Part shown: positions 23,640 to 35,135 of the stretch, in pieces
Numbering within the stretch: the first letter of the stretch is position 1
How the letters are laid out: each line of letters starts with the position of its first letter
Assembly: GCA_019009955.1 (NCBI GenBank)
Contig: CM032228.1
Span: 252,531,501-252,595,500 of the forward strand
Source of the DNA: Riptortus pedestris
Taxonomy: Eukaryota > Arthropoda > Insecta > Hemiptera > Alydidae
Reading direction: 5' to 3'
Length of the DNA: 64,000 nt
Position numbers and translations under genes: made by a program
Notes under the pieces: model-generated
What the model was told of the DNA's origin: nothing
What the model saw: only the letters and a program-made list of their open reading frames with translations
Databases searched by the model: none

Positions 23640-24335
23640 GCTAGTTCGGCCGTAACTGTTGGGCTCTCGTATGGAGATTTCTCTATTTTATTGTTGTATG
23701 CATTACTTCGTAGCTATAATATTTATTAGGCTAGTTATTCGGTCACTCTTTTTTCCAGCCTATGAGTGCAGTAGCTGATGTCAACTGTTTTTAGTTAAAT
23801 TACTCTACTTAAGTAGCAATCTTTATTTCAAGAAGTTAAATTATAAATGTTTTCATATAACTTAAAAACTGTGTCTGATGGGGAATCTCCGATTTTATTT
23901 TTGAATCCGCCATGCAAACGTCCTTAAGAAACAAATATTTCCATATCAGAAAATTTTCCTTTCCTCGACAGTGTTATTTGTCTATTAGTTCTCTGCAAAT
24001 TTGTATGGTTTTTTTTTTAGATTATAAAATCAAATCTCAATCATTTTTTATCATTAAAGTATCACTCGCATAATATTTGAGTTATCATAATAATGTATGG
24101 AACAATAAAATAGAGCACGGATATGTTAACAAGACTAATTCTAAAACATTTTTTGATCAAATCCATAAAATCGTAGATATTGTTAACTTCCGAATTCCTC
24201 TCCCCTAAAATCTCCCTATTCCTGGTCCAATAACAAATATGATTGTAAGTCTTGACTGAAACAGTTAAATGTCGAGTTTGTTATAGATCAAATAAACATT
24301 TTTGAGACCAGAAGGTAAAATCTTCATAGATGACG
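23640..24335. other. non-coding, mostly unassigned
   Basis: AT-rich. Around 24130-24300 there are weak matches to an older HINE right-module variant on the minus strand, too diverged to place ends. No gene. Confidence 0.4.
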
Positions 24336-24339
24336 TCAT

Positions 24340-24690
24340 CGCACTTTGCATGTTTAGCCTTTGAATGAAAAGGTTCATGTTATAATAGCTTATTTTTATT
24401 ATGACATGAGTAGGAGTTGGGGTTAACTCAAGGCTGAAAACTTAAAAATCCAAATAGAAACTTGTATAATAAATGTTGTTAATTGACAATTATATTTCCA
24501 ATAAGATTGTTTTTTTATAGAAATTTTCAAACTAATGTATAATAACGGGAAATATTATGAATTTTCGAAATCCCCAACCACCTGCCCGATTTCAGCTATT
24601 AACGAACTTGATCTTTAATTTTACATAAAACTTTTAAAAATCGAGTTTGGCGACGAACAAACAAAAATTGCGACCGCTAGAACGGTAAGA

Positions 24691-24751
<61 letters not shown>

Positions 24752-24874
24752 GGACGGACCACATTTTCGTCATCTCCTTGTTAGGTTCAATGGATATTTG
24801 AGGAAATTGTTGGAAAATCACGCCACGAGAATCATCTCAATATCTGATTTCACTTAAGAGAAATCTGCTAAAAG
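24340..24874 (-). mobile_element. HINE element, degenerate
   Basis: In reverse: a diverged right module (24480-24690, including 'gcgaccgctagaacggtaag'), (TA)n at about 24694-24748, and a left module ending 'cttaagagaaatctgct' at about 24874. The 3' hairpin is not recognisable. Confidence 0.7.
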
Positions 24875-25470
24875 TGTATGTTATAAATTCCATAAGCATC
24901 TATAAATAAAACTTTCTAACAATTGGTATGTTGGAAATGTTTATCCAATTTATACTGGCACGTTTAGTTTTGCTAACGAAATAAAGTTCCAAAAACATTT
25001 TGTAGCATAATGAACGTGATGTAGAAAAGAATACATTAGATGAAGGCATATCTATATAAATAAAACTCTATGGTTTGTCTTCTTTTTTATTTAAATTCGG
25101 TGGGGTTCAATTTATTTCATGTTCCTGGCCATTTGAAGAACAATGGCGTCAAGATAGATAGTCTCGTATGATTGCCCGTTTGTTACTCAATCGCTCAAAA
25201 AGTGGCTGGGAAGATTTTATTGAATTTTTATATCTGTGAGTCACTTATCGCAACGTGCAACATAGGCCATATGAGAATTCGAATTTTCAACTAAGAGGGG
25301 GGTTTACTTCGGTGTGAAGACACAAGTAATATGTGTAATATGGCCAACTTACGGGTACTAGACATTATTTGTGTTCTAATGAAAAAACTCAGTTAGTATC
25401 GGTTTTTTCGAAGAAATGCAACGAAAGAACTGTGTTTAGAATAACCAACGATCTTGTTCCGCTCGGGTTA
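24875..25470. other. non-coding, nothing firm
   Basis: No gene recognised. A sequence at about 25051-25078 ('tctatataaataaaactcta') is reminiscent of Helitron 5' ends, but no partner 3' end was found. Confidence 0.35.
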
Positions 25471-25472
25471 GC

Positions 25473-25672
25473 CATGTTTAGTTGAAGCGTTGGCCTTAAT
25501 CTCACACAGTAAGCATAGAACGGCGAATTCCATTCCCTGTCTGCCCAATAGGAATTTATTTAGTGATGGAGTTCACTAAATATATATAAACTGTAGCCCC
25601 ACCCTGGCTAGAAAAGTATGGTAGGCTTTAGAAATACCTGCCCCAATAGTAGCATGGCGTAAATAAATAACA
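25473..25672 (+). repeat. SINE copy, degenerate
   Basis: It contains 'gttagccatgtttagttgaa', a decayed B box ('gcgaattccattcc'), 'aatttatttagtgatggag', 'ccctggctagaaaag' and an AAATAAATAA tail. It has the same order of blocks as the copy at 42603-42835. Confidence 0.65.
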
Positions 25673-25982
25673 ACAATTAGGCCCTAAATCGTTATTCACA
25701 TATATAAATTTTAAAATTTTAACTTTCGCCTTCTGTGCGCCATTATTTGTGTTTCATGAAAATGCCAGAATAAAATTAGTCAATTCTTTGTAATATATTA
25801 AGTGAATGACAATTTAGTTGATACTTTACTCCTCATACTTTGATACATTTTACAATAGAAATCATGTATTATATAATCAAATTATATCATAATAAAATTG
25901 TATCTATATATTTCCACTGAAAACCAATTCTATTTCCATCCGTCAACCACTGGTAAAAATATATAAATATATTTTTTCTCAC

Positions 25983-26121
25983 CTGGCCAAATTTCCTTTT
26001 CTGTCTCATTTCTTCAAAAATATTTTTCAAATCATCAGCAGCCAAAGTCTCACTTGGAAATGTCAAAAGGCCTCCTGCTCCGTGGTTTGCAAAGTTGACG
26101 AATACGACATCGTTCGGGCCG
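25983..26121 (-). CDS. legumain minus copy, catalytic His exon
   Basis: The acceptor is ttcgcag and the donor is GTGAGA. It encodes GPNDVVFVNFANHGAGG and a LKNIFEEM segment. The His of NHG is the catalytic His. The residue before it is Asn, where the plus copy and the family have Asp. About 15 of 46 residues differ from the plus copy, so this is the most diverged exon. Confidence 0.88.
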
Positions 26122-29100
26122 CTGCGAACAGAAAATATTATTCTTGTCGGCTGATGCAATTCGAGCAGAAAGGGTTTGCAATAAATATTATCAACGTGTA
26201 ATAATGATTGAAACTGAAGGAGAAGAAGCTGTGACGGATTGATTTCTCCAGAAACTAATGAACTTCAAGGGATGAGCTCAGAGACTGACCTGGATGGAAT
26301 ACTTCCAATGGTTGAGTGGTATGGGATACTTCCAATGGTTGAGTGGTATGGGATACTTCCAATGGTTGAGTGGTATGGGATACTTCCAATGGTTGAGTGG
26401 TATGGGATACTTCCAATGGTTGAGTGGTATGGGATACTTCCAATGGTTGAGTGGTATGGGATACTTCCAATGGTTGAGTGGTATGGGATACTTCCAATGG
26501 TTGAGTGGTATGGGATACTTCCAATGGTTGAGTGGTATGGGATACTTCCAATGGTTGAGTGGTATGGGATACTTCCAATGGTTGAGTGGTATGGGATACT
26601 TCCAATGGTTGAGTGGTATGGGATACTTCCAATGGTTGAGTGGTATGGGATACTTCCAATGACTGACCAGGGTGGGATACTTCCAATGACTGACCAGGGT
26701 GGGATACTTCCAATGACTGACCAGGGTGGGATACTTCCAATGACTGATTCGGTTGCGATACTCCCAATGATTGTCCAGGATGAGATACTTCCAATGACCG
26801 ATCCGGATAGGATACTTCCAATGACTGACCAGGGTGGGATACTTCCAATGACTGACCAGGGTGGGATACTTCCAATGACTGACCAGGGTGGGATACTTCC
26901 AATGACTGACCAGGGTGGGATACTTCCAATGACTGACCAGGGTGGGATACTTCCAATGACTGACCAGGGTGGGATACTTCCAATGACTGACCAGGGTGGG
27001 ATACTTCCAATGACTGACCAGGGTGGGATACTTCCAATGACTGACCAGGGTGGGATACTTCCAATGACTGACCGGGGTGGGATACATCCAAGGGTTGAGT
27101 TGTATGGTATACATCCAACCCGTGTTGAACGAGATAGTTCCTGAGACTCAGCTGGATGGGAGACTTCCAATCTGTGTTGGACGAGGCAGTTCCTGAGACT
27201 CAGCTGGGTGGGAGACTTCCAATCTGTGTTGGACGAGGTAGTTCCTGAGACTCAGCTGGATGGGAGACTTCCAATCTGTGTTGGACGAGGCAGTTCCTGA
27301 GACTCAGCTGGATGGGAGACTTCCAATCTGTGTTGGACGAGGCAGTTCCTGAGACTCAGCTGGATGGGAGACTTCCAATCTGTGTTGGACGAGGCAGTTC
27401 CTGAGACTCAGCTGGAAGGGATACTTCCAATCTGTGTTGGACGAGGTAGTTCCTGAGACTCAGCTGGAAGGGAGACTTCCAATCTGTGTTGGACGAGGTA
27501 GTACCTGAGACTCAGCTGGATGGGAGACTTCCAATCTGTTTTGGACGAGGTAGTACCTGAGACTCAGCTGGAAGGGATACTTCCAATTTATCCCCTGAGA
27601 CTGAGTTGGAAGTGAGATAGAATAACTCGAAATAAAGCTAATGACTATTGAAGATCGCCTCTGAATTTCCGAAAGAGAGGAAGTAATGTTAAGATGCTTA
27701 GGTATCTTAAACAGGCATCATCGCCCGGTAATACTGTTCCCCGGTAAATTATAACGTTTGAATTTTAAATGTTTAATCTATGCTCATTTCCTTCGGGATG
27801 ACTTTTATACGAATAGTTTTGCATACGGTGTCAATACAATAAGGTGGACATTTTATTTTTCAGGCTATTCAGAGTTGTGAGCATCGGCAGAGTGGAGCTT
27901 AGTAACTCTTCTCTAGGCACGTCCTTCTCTCTGACACTCGGATAACGGGAAAACGCTAAACCCTTTTATAAAAAATATGTGGGTAGCCACAAAACTTTGT
28001 TCTAAATATCATGAGCTAAATGCGTAAGTTTATTTAACTTGAATGAATGTTTCACATCAGTTTAATTCTCATTAAAATTGCAAACTGTTTGAAAATGTTA
28101 ACAACCAAATAAATACTACCAAAAATGTACTTGGCAATCGAACAAAAAACAAGTATAACATTTCTAAATTAAGAAATATTAATAATAATTACGATTCTAA
28201 AACGCGTCCAGTTCCTTTTCCCTTCAGGGCTTCTTTGTTTCCGATGAGTACATTCTTGAAAATCTCAGCATTCACATCCTGACACAAAAATCAAATGTTT
28301 CTATTGATTCTGAAATAAATATATATAAAATGGTTTATTTTATTATCAGTTAATTAGTTTCAACTAATTAACCAGAGTTAATTAATTGAAACTAATAAAC
28401 TAAAGCAATACAGCAAAGATATTCCTGGTTTTAGATTCTATGCCAGGAAATGTTTTACATCTGGCTTTCTGTCCATTTATTACATAACGATTTTAAAATG
28501 ACTTTTTAAGTCACAAATCTTTGACTTTTGTTAGCTAATGAGAATTTTATTGGAGCTTTGGGAATGAGTCGTAAAATTAATAATTATTTCTTATGGAATA
28601 ATTAATTTGATCAAGAAGGCATTATTATACTTTGCTATCAGTAGTCTGAGTTGAGGTTTACTCAGATGGCAGGACATAAATATTACAATATTTCCATTAA
28701 TGTGTGTTTTAGAAGCAAAAATATTAAATGCAGTCTAAAAATAATTATATGTGCTAAAAAGTTGATTTGATTTATGAATTTCAAATCTATGACTTCAGGC
28801 CCCCGGTACCAAATAGAACATCATTGGTTTAATTGTGATTGCTTGTATACATTTGAAATATCTTATTTAATTGTTCTTTATCCTTGATCATGGTTTTATA
28901 ATCGGAATAGCAATGCAATAGTGATCCTGGTTCAAAACGGACACTAAACTACTGATAAGAGAGGGACTTATCATCTCCTTACAAATGACATATATTGCTA
29001 GTTTACAAGGCCTATCATGTCTTATCTATGACATCTTATTCAATGAAGACTCAAATTAGGTGATTTTTTTTAAATAATAGTTGGCAAGAAAATAAATGGA

Positions 29101-32100
29101 TTACAGTGATCACAAATATCCTCTCATAAGAGAAATATTAAGATGGTTATGACAAATTTTACTATGCCACATTATGATGCACTGGAAACAATTGTTGAAA
29201 GATTTCAGCGTAAGACTCTTAGAGTCCAAAGTGGGATGGTGTGTTAGGACTCTGGAGAAGGAAGAGAAAATACGAAATTATATCCGAAACGAGACAGTCA
29301 ATTTCACACGATATGAAAGCAAAGAGGTTACAGTCGGTGGGACATATGGGAAGAAGTACCCCAACCAGCTCACTATACAAGATGCGACTGTGTTGGGAAG
29401 AGGCCACGAGACAGACCGAACATGAGATGGGTTGATAGAGTGAAGAAGGACGTTAAAGAGTTCCTCGTTGTGGAAAACCATGCCCATGATTAGCAGAGTT
29501 GGAGTAGATCAGTAAAGGTGGTTAAAGATCTCCATGGTCTGTAATGCCAACCAAAAATAAATACACATTTTAACCATTCTGATCTCATTTTCTACTCCAT
29601 GAATATAATCTCGGTAAAATTTACACTTAAAGAGAATAATAAACATTGTAAGTTTTTTAAAAAAAAAATAATTATAAGTATAATTTACCTCTCCTCGGTA
29701 ATCAATTTTGACTCCTTTATATACATCAGGGCCTCCAGGTTTGTTGAATAACTGCCCCGGGTTCTTATTCCTGTAAAGTATTATGTATTTGGATTAAAAC
29801 AATAATAAATCAATACGAGAATAATAATATAGACTAATAAAATAAACTATCAGAAGTGAAAATATTTATTTATTATTATGTAGAGCTCCGCAAGTATGGC
29901 GAATCGGCTCTTCTTAAAGTTGGGAAAAACAGAACAATAACATGTAAACAAAATAACATAAATTGAACACACAAAATAATATAAAGAACATATGGTTTCC
30001 CGTCTGCTTCATTGAAGATGGAACAAGCCGCCCACTTAAAATAAGCTAAGCTATTTTACAATAAAGAAACGCAGCTTGTTTAACTTAATTGACTAATGAC
30101 TTAATTGACTAACATTAACTAATGACTATACATTACAGTATATTTACATACTATGACCTATTAAGAATGTCTACTTGTATCTGTAGGGTTTTTGTATAAA
30201 AATATATTACAACAATAGAAAAAAAATGAAACATCTAAAGGGAACACAAGCAAAAAAAAAAGAAAACTAATATGACAAACATCTAACGAAGCGAAAAGAA
30301 GAAATACCAACCAAGATTTACTGCTGATTCGCAGCCAGGATAGACATTGATGACCATGGAGCCATGTTGCTGGGGGCCTACTGAACTCGCAGGAAGGGAC
30401 TGAACAGACTGCACGCCTGCTTCCCAAATGCCGCCAAAATGTGGTGCATGCTGTGGGTTGATGCTTTTTGGGGCTGCGCACGCCTCGAACTTATCTGCCA
30501 TCTGATGAGGTAAGGGGTAGACGTCCTTTAAATATCTGGAAGCTCCGACAAAAATTCGTTTCATTATTATTCGACCTATGGATGTACAGTCCACAGTGAT
30601 GCGTATTGGTGATGATTGGCCATGAAAGATGATACTTCCTGGGAAGGATTATTGGATGTTTAGCAGCAGCTAATATAGGTGGGGACTGCCGCCCACTCTG
30701 ATAATGCCCATATGGTCCATGTAGGGTGAAAGCTGGCTGTAATCTGTAATGTTTGAGGTAGGTTTTGTTAGCATTGCGCACCTTAACCTTGAGTTTGTGT
30801 TTTCTTTGGTGGTGGTGGAGAACTGAACGTTGGTTGCGTGGTGGTCTGATGTATCGGCCGTCTGCTTCACGGATTGTTGTTTTGGTAGAGTGTTCTTCAC
30901 ACAGTTTGTCTTCAGGATATTGGCAATCAACAGGTTTCGAATTCTAAGGAGGCCTTTATATTGTCCTCAACTGTGGATCGTGCCTCGGTGAAGAATGCGA
31001 TACCTTCAGGCATGTGGATGTTGTTTAGCTTCCCAATGTCAATGTTGGAGGAAGATAGAGTTGATCAATTCCAGAATGAAAGGTTGCACCGTTTGTCAAC
31101 ATGGGGTACAGATCCATGCCTATGAGAATGTCAACATCTCCGGGAATGTGGAAACTTTGATCGGCAAGGTTATAATGAAATAGATGTTGGACTCTATCTC
31201 TAGAAGTAAAATTAGGCAATGGTTGAGCTATTGTGTCAACAATGATGGCTTCTGTAAATAGTTTTGTTGAAATGTTCTTTGTCTTCAGTTGGCACAAAGT
31301 AGTTCATTTGGGCGTTGATAGTTGAGCACCTCCTAAACTAGTGATACTCCCCTTGTAGGCGGTGATTGATGCACCAATTCTTTTTGCAGTTGCGAAGGAG
31401 ATAAATGTTTGTTGGCTCCCTGAATCTAATACAGTTCGCGCAGAATGTAGCTGACCGTCTCTGCCAATTATGGTGATTTCTACTGTGCCAAGCAATGTAG
31501 CACATGATCCAGGGATGTGGGGAGCTGGGTTGGACCCGAAACCAGAGAAGGTTCTGTTCTGACAAGTTTCAGATTCTATTGGGTGGGGTTCTTCTTGGGA
31601 CGTGGAACCAGTGTCTTCATGAAGTAGGCTATGATGTTTCATATTGCAGAAACGACAGGTCCACTTTGATGGGCAGTCTCTTACCAAGTGTTCTGAACGT
31701 AGGCAATTTCCACAACATCTCAAAGACTTGACAAACGCGATTCTGTCATCAGGTGGTGTAATGCTAAACTTGTAGCATCCTGGCAATGAATGATTGGTCT
31801 GACAGTAAGGGCAGTTTTGTAGCTTATTTGACTTGGAATGAAGTTATATCTTCTTATCTCCAGATTTCTGCCTTTGTGGATGACAAAGGTTTGCAGACTG
31901 GATGCTGATGTTTGCAGAGATATGGAGGGAGAGAGCGTTATATTTTGGAGATTGACAATTTGGAAATCGAACACCGAAAGGTTTCTTGGGTGCTTCAACG
32001 TTGGAAGTGAATGATGCTGAACTTAAATCTCTTGACATGGTTATGGCAGTCTTGCGTTGCCTAACGAACGTGATGACTTCGTCTGCAGTCGGGAATATTG

Positions 32101-33834
32101 TGCTTGAGTCCCGTGACAACTAAAAATTCCTGCGAGCTTGTGGATCTAGAGTTCGAAGTGCAAGTATTGCCAGAAGGAAGTACGAATGGTCCTCTAAAGC
32201 CAGCGAACGAAACCCCTCAATGCTGTCGGCAATGTTGGTTAAAAGTAGCTCATATCGCTGAAGTTCAGTCTTGGCTTCCTTGGAATCACCTTCCAAGATC
32301 TGTTGTACATAAAGCGAAGCGAGGACTCGAGGGTTGTCATAATTGTCCTTTAACTTCTTCCATGCGAGCTCATATGATTTTTCCTGAACAGAGAATTTTG
32401 ATATTAACGACGCTGCTTCTCCGCTGAGGACTCCCAGTAAATAATGTAGTTTTTCGGTGTTCGACAATGTAAGGTCATTGTGAACTATGGACTGAAAAGT
32501 GTCTCTGAAGTGTGACCACTTCAGTAGGTCTCCAGAAAAGTGAGGTAATCGAATAGGAGTCAGATTAGGCTTACAAGGTGCCATAAAGGTGGGATTCTGT
32601 GATATCCTCGAAGTGTTAAATGTGGCATCTGAAGTGTTTGCAGGGTACAAAGTTTCGGCAGGGATAGATTTGCGATGAATTGCCATGAGATAGGATTTTG
32701 CTGTTATGAGTTCATCCCTGATAAGATCATATCTTTCTTCCCAGTCATCAGAGGGCTTGGTATTGATTAAGGCGTGTGCGTCCAGAAGTTGCTCCCAACA
32801 CGTCTGTAGGTCAGCGAAGTCAGAGGTAGCAGCTTCCAAACGGGCCTCGAAGAGTAGGCTATCTTCAGGTCAGGCTTTTCCGGTCGAAGCAATGCCATGG
32901 ATGTTTCGCTTTAAAATGCGAAATTTGCGCTCAAGTGATGCTATATCAAACATAATGAATGATGATGATCAAGCCAAGCTAGGGGTGGAAGGAAGAGAAG
33001 ACAACATAGAGAGAGAAGGTGAGAGGAATACGCAACGGAGGTTATAGGATGAACTAACATCAATGTGGTGTACGAATGTACTGTTGAAAGGAGACAAGTC
33101 CATGTGATTAGCAGTGCTTAATAAGTGATGAATGCTTTAGAGGAAATTCAAGGAATGATACAATAGTAATTATCCTATACTATTGAAGGAAAAACAGCTG
33201 TGTCTGCTCACACCGTAGAAGAAATATCACTGTAATAAATGAAGATAAATGAATAATTATAGTCAATAAATAGTGAATATATCTATTCTCGTCTGTTTCA
33301 TTGAAGATGGAACAAATATACTAGACCATTCCTATAAAACATGCTATTTTGAAAATAGAACGTGACGGAATTTGGATTTCGAATGACAAAGTGACGAAGT
33401 TCCACGAAGTCAAAATAAACAGAGCTGAGCAATGCTCCGAAGAGTTGGAGGCTGGTAATGGCGGCTAAAGATCACCACTGTCCTTGAAACCAACAAAAAA
33501 TAATCATTGACGAATCTAAATACTATAGGAAATACATACTCAGGATGGTTGGCTACGTCATCATACATCATCACAATTATCCTGTCAGGATGAACTCCAT
33601 TGTTGATAAGTACGTGATAAGCATGGCAGATGTCCGCCTGAAAAATAGGAAAAAGAAATGATTTATTTTTGAACGTTCACTTTATCCACAACAGAAAATT
33701 GACGCAGAAACCTACCTGATGCCTGTAGTTCCACCATTCATTCGACCCAGCGACCAGGACAGCCCATGTAGAAGAGGTCAGGACTCCAGCCTCAGCAAAC
33801 CAGAGTATGCCCAACAAGGAAACAGCCAGAAACA
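25983..33834 (-). CDS. legumain (C13 asparaginyl endopeptidase), minus copy, partial
   Basis: A lysosomal/secretory cysteine endopeptidase that cleaves after Asn. Five exons are visible in order: 33834-33716 (119 nt), 33637-33540 (98), 29770-29689 (82), 28278-28193 (86) and 26121-25983 (139). All have GT-AG borders and matching phases. Together they give about 174 residues: a hydrophobic signal-like segment, the VAGSN..WWNYRHQ block with the catalytic Asn, the ADICHAYH block, a GPDVYKGV block and a GPNDVVF...HGA block with the catalytic His. The start-codon exon and the exon with the catalytic Cys were not found. Two positions beside catalytic residues differ from the plus copy: Glu for Gly after the Asn, and Asn for Asp before the His. 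Introns hold a BEL/Pao element, a LINE tail and a large minisatellite. It may be functional with further exons elsewhere, or truncated. Confidence 0.88.
26290..27605. repeat. composite minisatellite in legumain intron (27-bp and 52-bp units)
   Basis: Three adjacent blocks share the core 'ggatacttccaat'. About 13 copies of a 27-bp unit end in 'ggttgagtggtat' (26290-26655). About 16 copies of a 27-bp unit carry 'gactgaccagggt', with four variant copies near 26740-26815 (26656-27085). About 9 copies of a 52-bp unit combine the core with 'ctgtgttggacgagg' and 'cctgagactcagctgg' (27120-27605). It lies between the exons at 28193 and 26121. Open frames on both strands are by-products of the 27-bp period. 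Confidence 0.93.
27610..28190. other. legumain intron sequence, nothing recognised
   Basis: Intron of the minus legumain between the minisatellite and the 28193-28278 exon. No repeat family or open frame recognised. Confidence 0.5.
28193..28278 (-). CDS. legumain minus copy, exon DVNAEIFKNVL
   Basis: The acceptor is tgtcag and the donor is GTAATT. It encodes DVNAEIFKNVLIGNKEAL and KGKGTGRVLES, and ends in phase 2. It matches 58093-58178 with 4 differences in 29 residues. Confidence 0.88.
28279..29160. other. legumain intron sequence, nothing recognised
   Basis: AT-rich intron DNA. No exon or repeat family from elsewhere in the window was detected. Confidence 0.5.
29165..29545 (+). pseudogene. 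LINE reverse-transcriptase C-terminal tail
   Basis: Broken frames give IVERFQRKTLRVQSG, then 'AKRLQSVGHMGR' and 'RPRDRPNMRWVDRVKKDV', and finally WSRSVKVVKDLHGL. These are the closing motifs of many non-LTR retrotransposon ORF2 proteins (G-H-x-x-R, then G-R-P-x-x-R-W-x-D, ending in a short LHGL-type tail). Several stops and at least one frameshift are present. It lies antisense within a legumain intron. Confidence 0.65.
29689..29770 (-). CDS. legumain minus copy, exon GPDVYKGV
   Basis: The acceptor is tttacag and the donor is GTAAAT. It encodes NKNPGQLFNKPGG then PDVYKGVKIDYRGE, a block typical of legumain. It matches 54374-54455 with 4 differences in 27 residues. A 3.8-kb intron with the BEL/Pao relic separates it from the previous exon. 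Confidence 0.88.
30270..30930 (-). pseudogene. BEL/Pao pol remnant around the integrase
   Basis: Shifted frames contain 'MGIIRVGG', 'AKHPIILPRKYH', 'HAPHFGGIWEAGVQSV' and a trailing 'VNVYPG'-like piece. These are conserved BEL/Pao words upstream of, within and after the integrase core. The catalytic part between them is largely deleted. This is the 3' end of the element at 29860-33480. Confidence 0.7.
31025..32953 (-). pseudogene. BEL/Pao Gag-protease region with four in-frame stops
   Basis: One reading frame runs from ATG at 32953 to 31025. It has a Pao-type Gag ('LPHFSGDLLKWSHFRDTF', 'KLHYLLGVLSGEA'), a CCHC-type zinc knuckle region ('CCGNCLRSEHLVRDCPS') and an aspartic protease with the DSGSQ active-site word at about 31420. 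The frame is closed by stops at about 32870 (TGA), 32120 (TAG), 31844 (TAA) and 31304 (TGA), with no frameshift. The gene is broken and no product is expected. Confidence 0.78.
33540..33637 (-). CDS. legumain minus copy, exon ADICHAYH
   Basis: The acceptor is ttcag above 33637 and the donor is GTATGT below 33540. It encodes ADICHAYHVLINNGVHPDR and MMYDDVANHP, and ends in phase 2. It has the same length and borders as 52591-52688 of the other copy, with 6 differences in 33 residues. Confidence 0.88.
33716..33834 (-). CDS. legumain minus copy, exon with signal region and catalytic Asn
   Basis: The acceptor is ttttcag at 33835-33841 and the donor is GTAGG below 33716. It encodes a hydrophobic stretch (FLAVSLLGILWFA) and then WAVLVAGSNEWWNYRHQ. 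The Asn of GSN is the family's catalytic-triad Asn. The next residue is Glu here, Gly in the plus copy and in most legumains. The start Met must lie in an upstream exon, which I did not find. Confidence 0.88.
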
Positions 33835-33841
33835 CTGAAAA

Positions 33842-34184
33842 TAATTTTGTATTTCTATTTTATACATAAGAATTAGATTTTATGGTTAAGTTGACTATTC
33901 TTGCAATTTGGCTAGAGGACTATACACTCCTGAAAAATTGTATGTAACCACTGTTATAGGAAATAGAATTTTCTACAATTGTTGTTATACACATGATGTT
34001 TATAACTCAAATATTAACTGAGATATTTGCATTTTGTCGTGTAAATTCTTCAGAAAATACCCAGGAGAGTTGGGTTCGATTCCCGTAGCGTAAGCTAAAC
34101 TCCAGACTCCTGTCATCTACTTTTTAAGGAGTAAAAAAAAACCTTTTCCCACAATATACATGAACCACACAATATTGGTCGCTA

Positions 34185-34190
<6 letters not shown>
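33842..34190. other. upstream of the first visible legumain exon, minus copy
   Basis: This should hold intron 1 of the minus legumain. A tRNA-like B-box word ('ggttcgattcccg') occurs at about 34074-34086, perhaps a scrap of SINE. I cannot find the start-codon exon here. Confidence 0.4.
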
Positions 34191-34192
<2 letters not shown>

Positions 34193-34262
<70 letters not shown>

Positions 34263-35032
34263 CCTGTTAGCGATCTAGCAGTCGAAATGATTGTTTCATC
34301 GGTACCAAACTCGACATTTAGTCATTTCATGTAAAACTCGGGCGTAGAAGAGGGAGGGGGGGTTGAAGGAGGAGAATTATGAAAATTCGAAATATCTCCG
34401 CTACTATACGTCGGATCGAAAAAGTATATAGGATCAATCATTTTGCAAATTAAAATAATATAATAATATAATTAATTAAAATTAATATTGTTATGTACAT
34501 TTATTCTCGATCTTGAATATTAATCCATATATTTGCTTTTTCTGTTTTCTCCTTTCAGCAAACCCCTACTTCTACTCATGTTAAATAAACAATACTCTGT
34601 TATGCAATAGACCACATTATTCGAAGCTTAAATACCAGCCATTGTTTTCAAGAGACCTTTATAATAAGAGATACATCCAAATATGTTTTGCCCTCCCGCC
34701 CTGTCTTAAGTTCTTGGACTACTAAAATTTGATTGGTTGAAATAAAAATTATTCTGATTCATTATACATTATAGAACATAGATATAGCAAATAGTTTTCT
34801 GTAAAATTAATATGTTATATTCTTATATATTTCAGTAATTGTTTTTCTTTCAGGTAAGAGGTAGGCAGACTTGTTTATTTACATTTCAGACGCTTCCCGT
34901 CAGGAGGTTTCTTATTATCGTTCACATTTATTCAATTAATATTGACGGTGCAATTGTGTTAACATTAACAGGATTTATCTATTAAAGAACACGAGGGAAA
35001 TCTGCTTAGTATACGCAGCCCCTGCGTGACGG

Positions 35033-35034
<2 letters not shown>
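34193..35034 (+). mobile_element. HINE element lacking its left module
   Basis: (TA)n at 34193-34260, then the right module: 'ctgttagcgatctagcagtc', a G-rich patch near 34350, 'cgaaatatctccgctactat' and the 3' end 'gcccctgcgtgacgg' at about 35033. Diverged from the other copies. Confidence 0.75.
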
Positions 35035-35036
<2 letters not shown>

Positions 35037-35065
<29 letters not shown>

Positions 35066-35076
35066 ATAAATCAAGA

Positions 35077-35135
<59 letters not shown>

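Larger units (their letters stand above)
29860..33480 (-). mobile_element. BEL/Pao LTR retrotransposon, internally deleted
   Basis: The gag-protease region (32953-31025) and the end of pol around the integrase (about 30930-30270) remain. Reverse transcriptase and RNase H are missing between them. Candidate LTR remnants share 'ttcattgaagatggaacaa' at about 30010 and 33297, with diverged flanks, so the outer borders are approximate. It sits in the third visible intron of the minus legumain, in the same direction as the gene. It is dead, as judged by the deletion and the stop codons. Confidence 0.75.

Noticed and set aside
22996..23729. Proline- and glycine-rich open frames in all phases
   Set aside because: A pure consequence of the C15A tract; no unique coding sequence on either side.
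25051..25080. Possible Helitron 5' end of a second family
   Set aside because: Only a TC plus AT-rich word; no matching 3' hairpin or second copy was found.
26239..27170. Repeat proteins of about 280-300 codons on both strands
   Set aside because: Translations of the 27-bp minisatellite inside a legumain intron; several frames are open at once.
34070..34100. Possible tRNA gene
   Set aside because: Only a B-box-like word is present; no A box, anticodon arm or acceptor stem can be folded.
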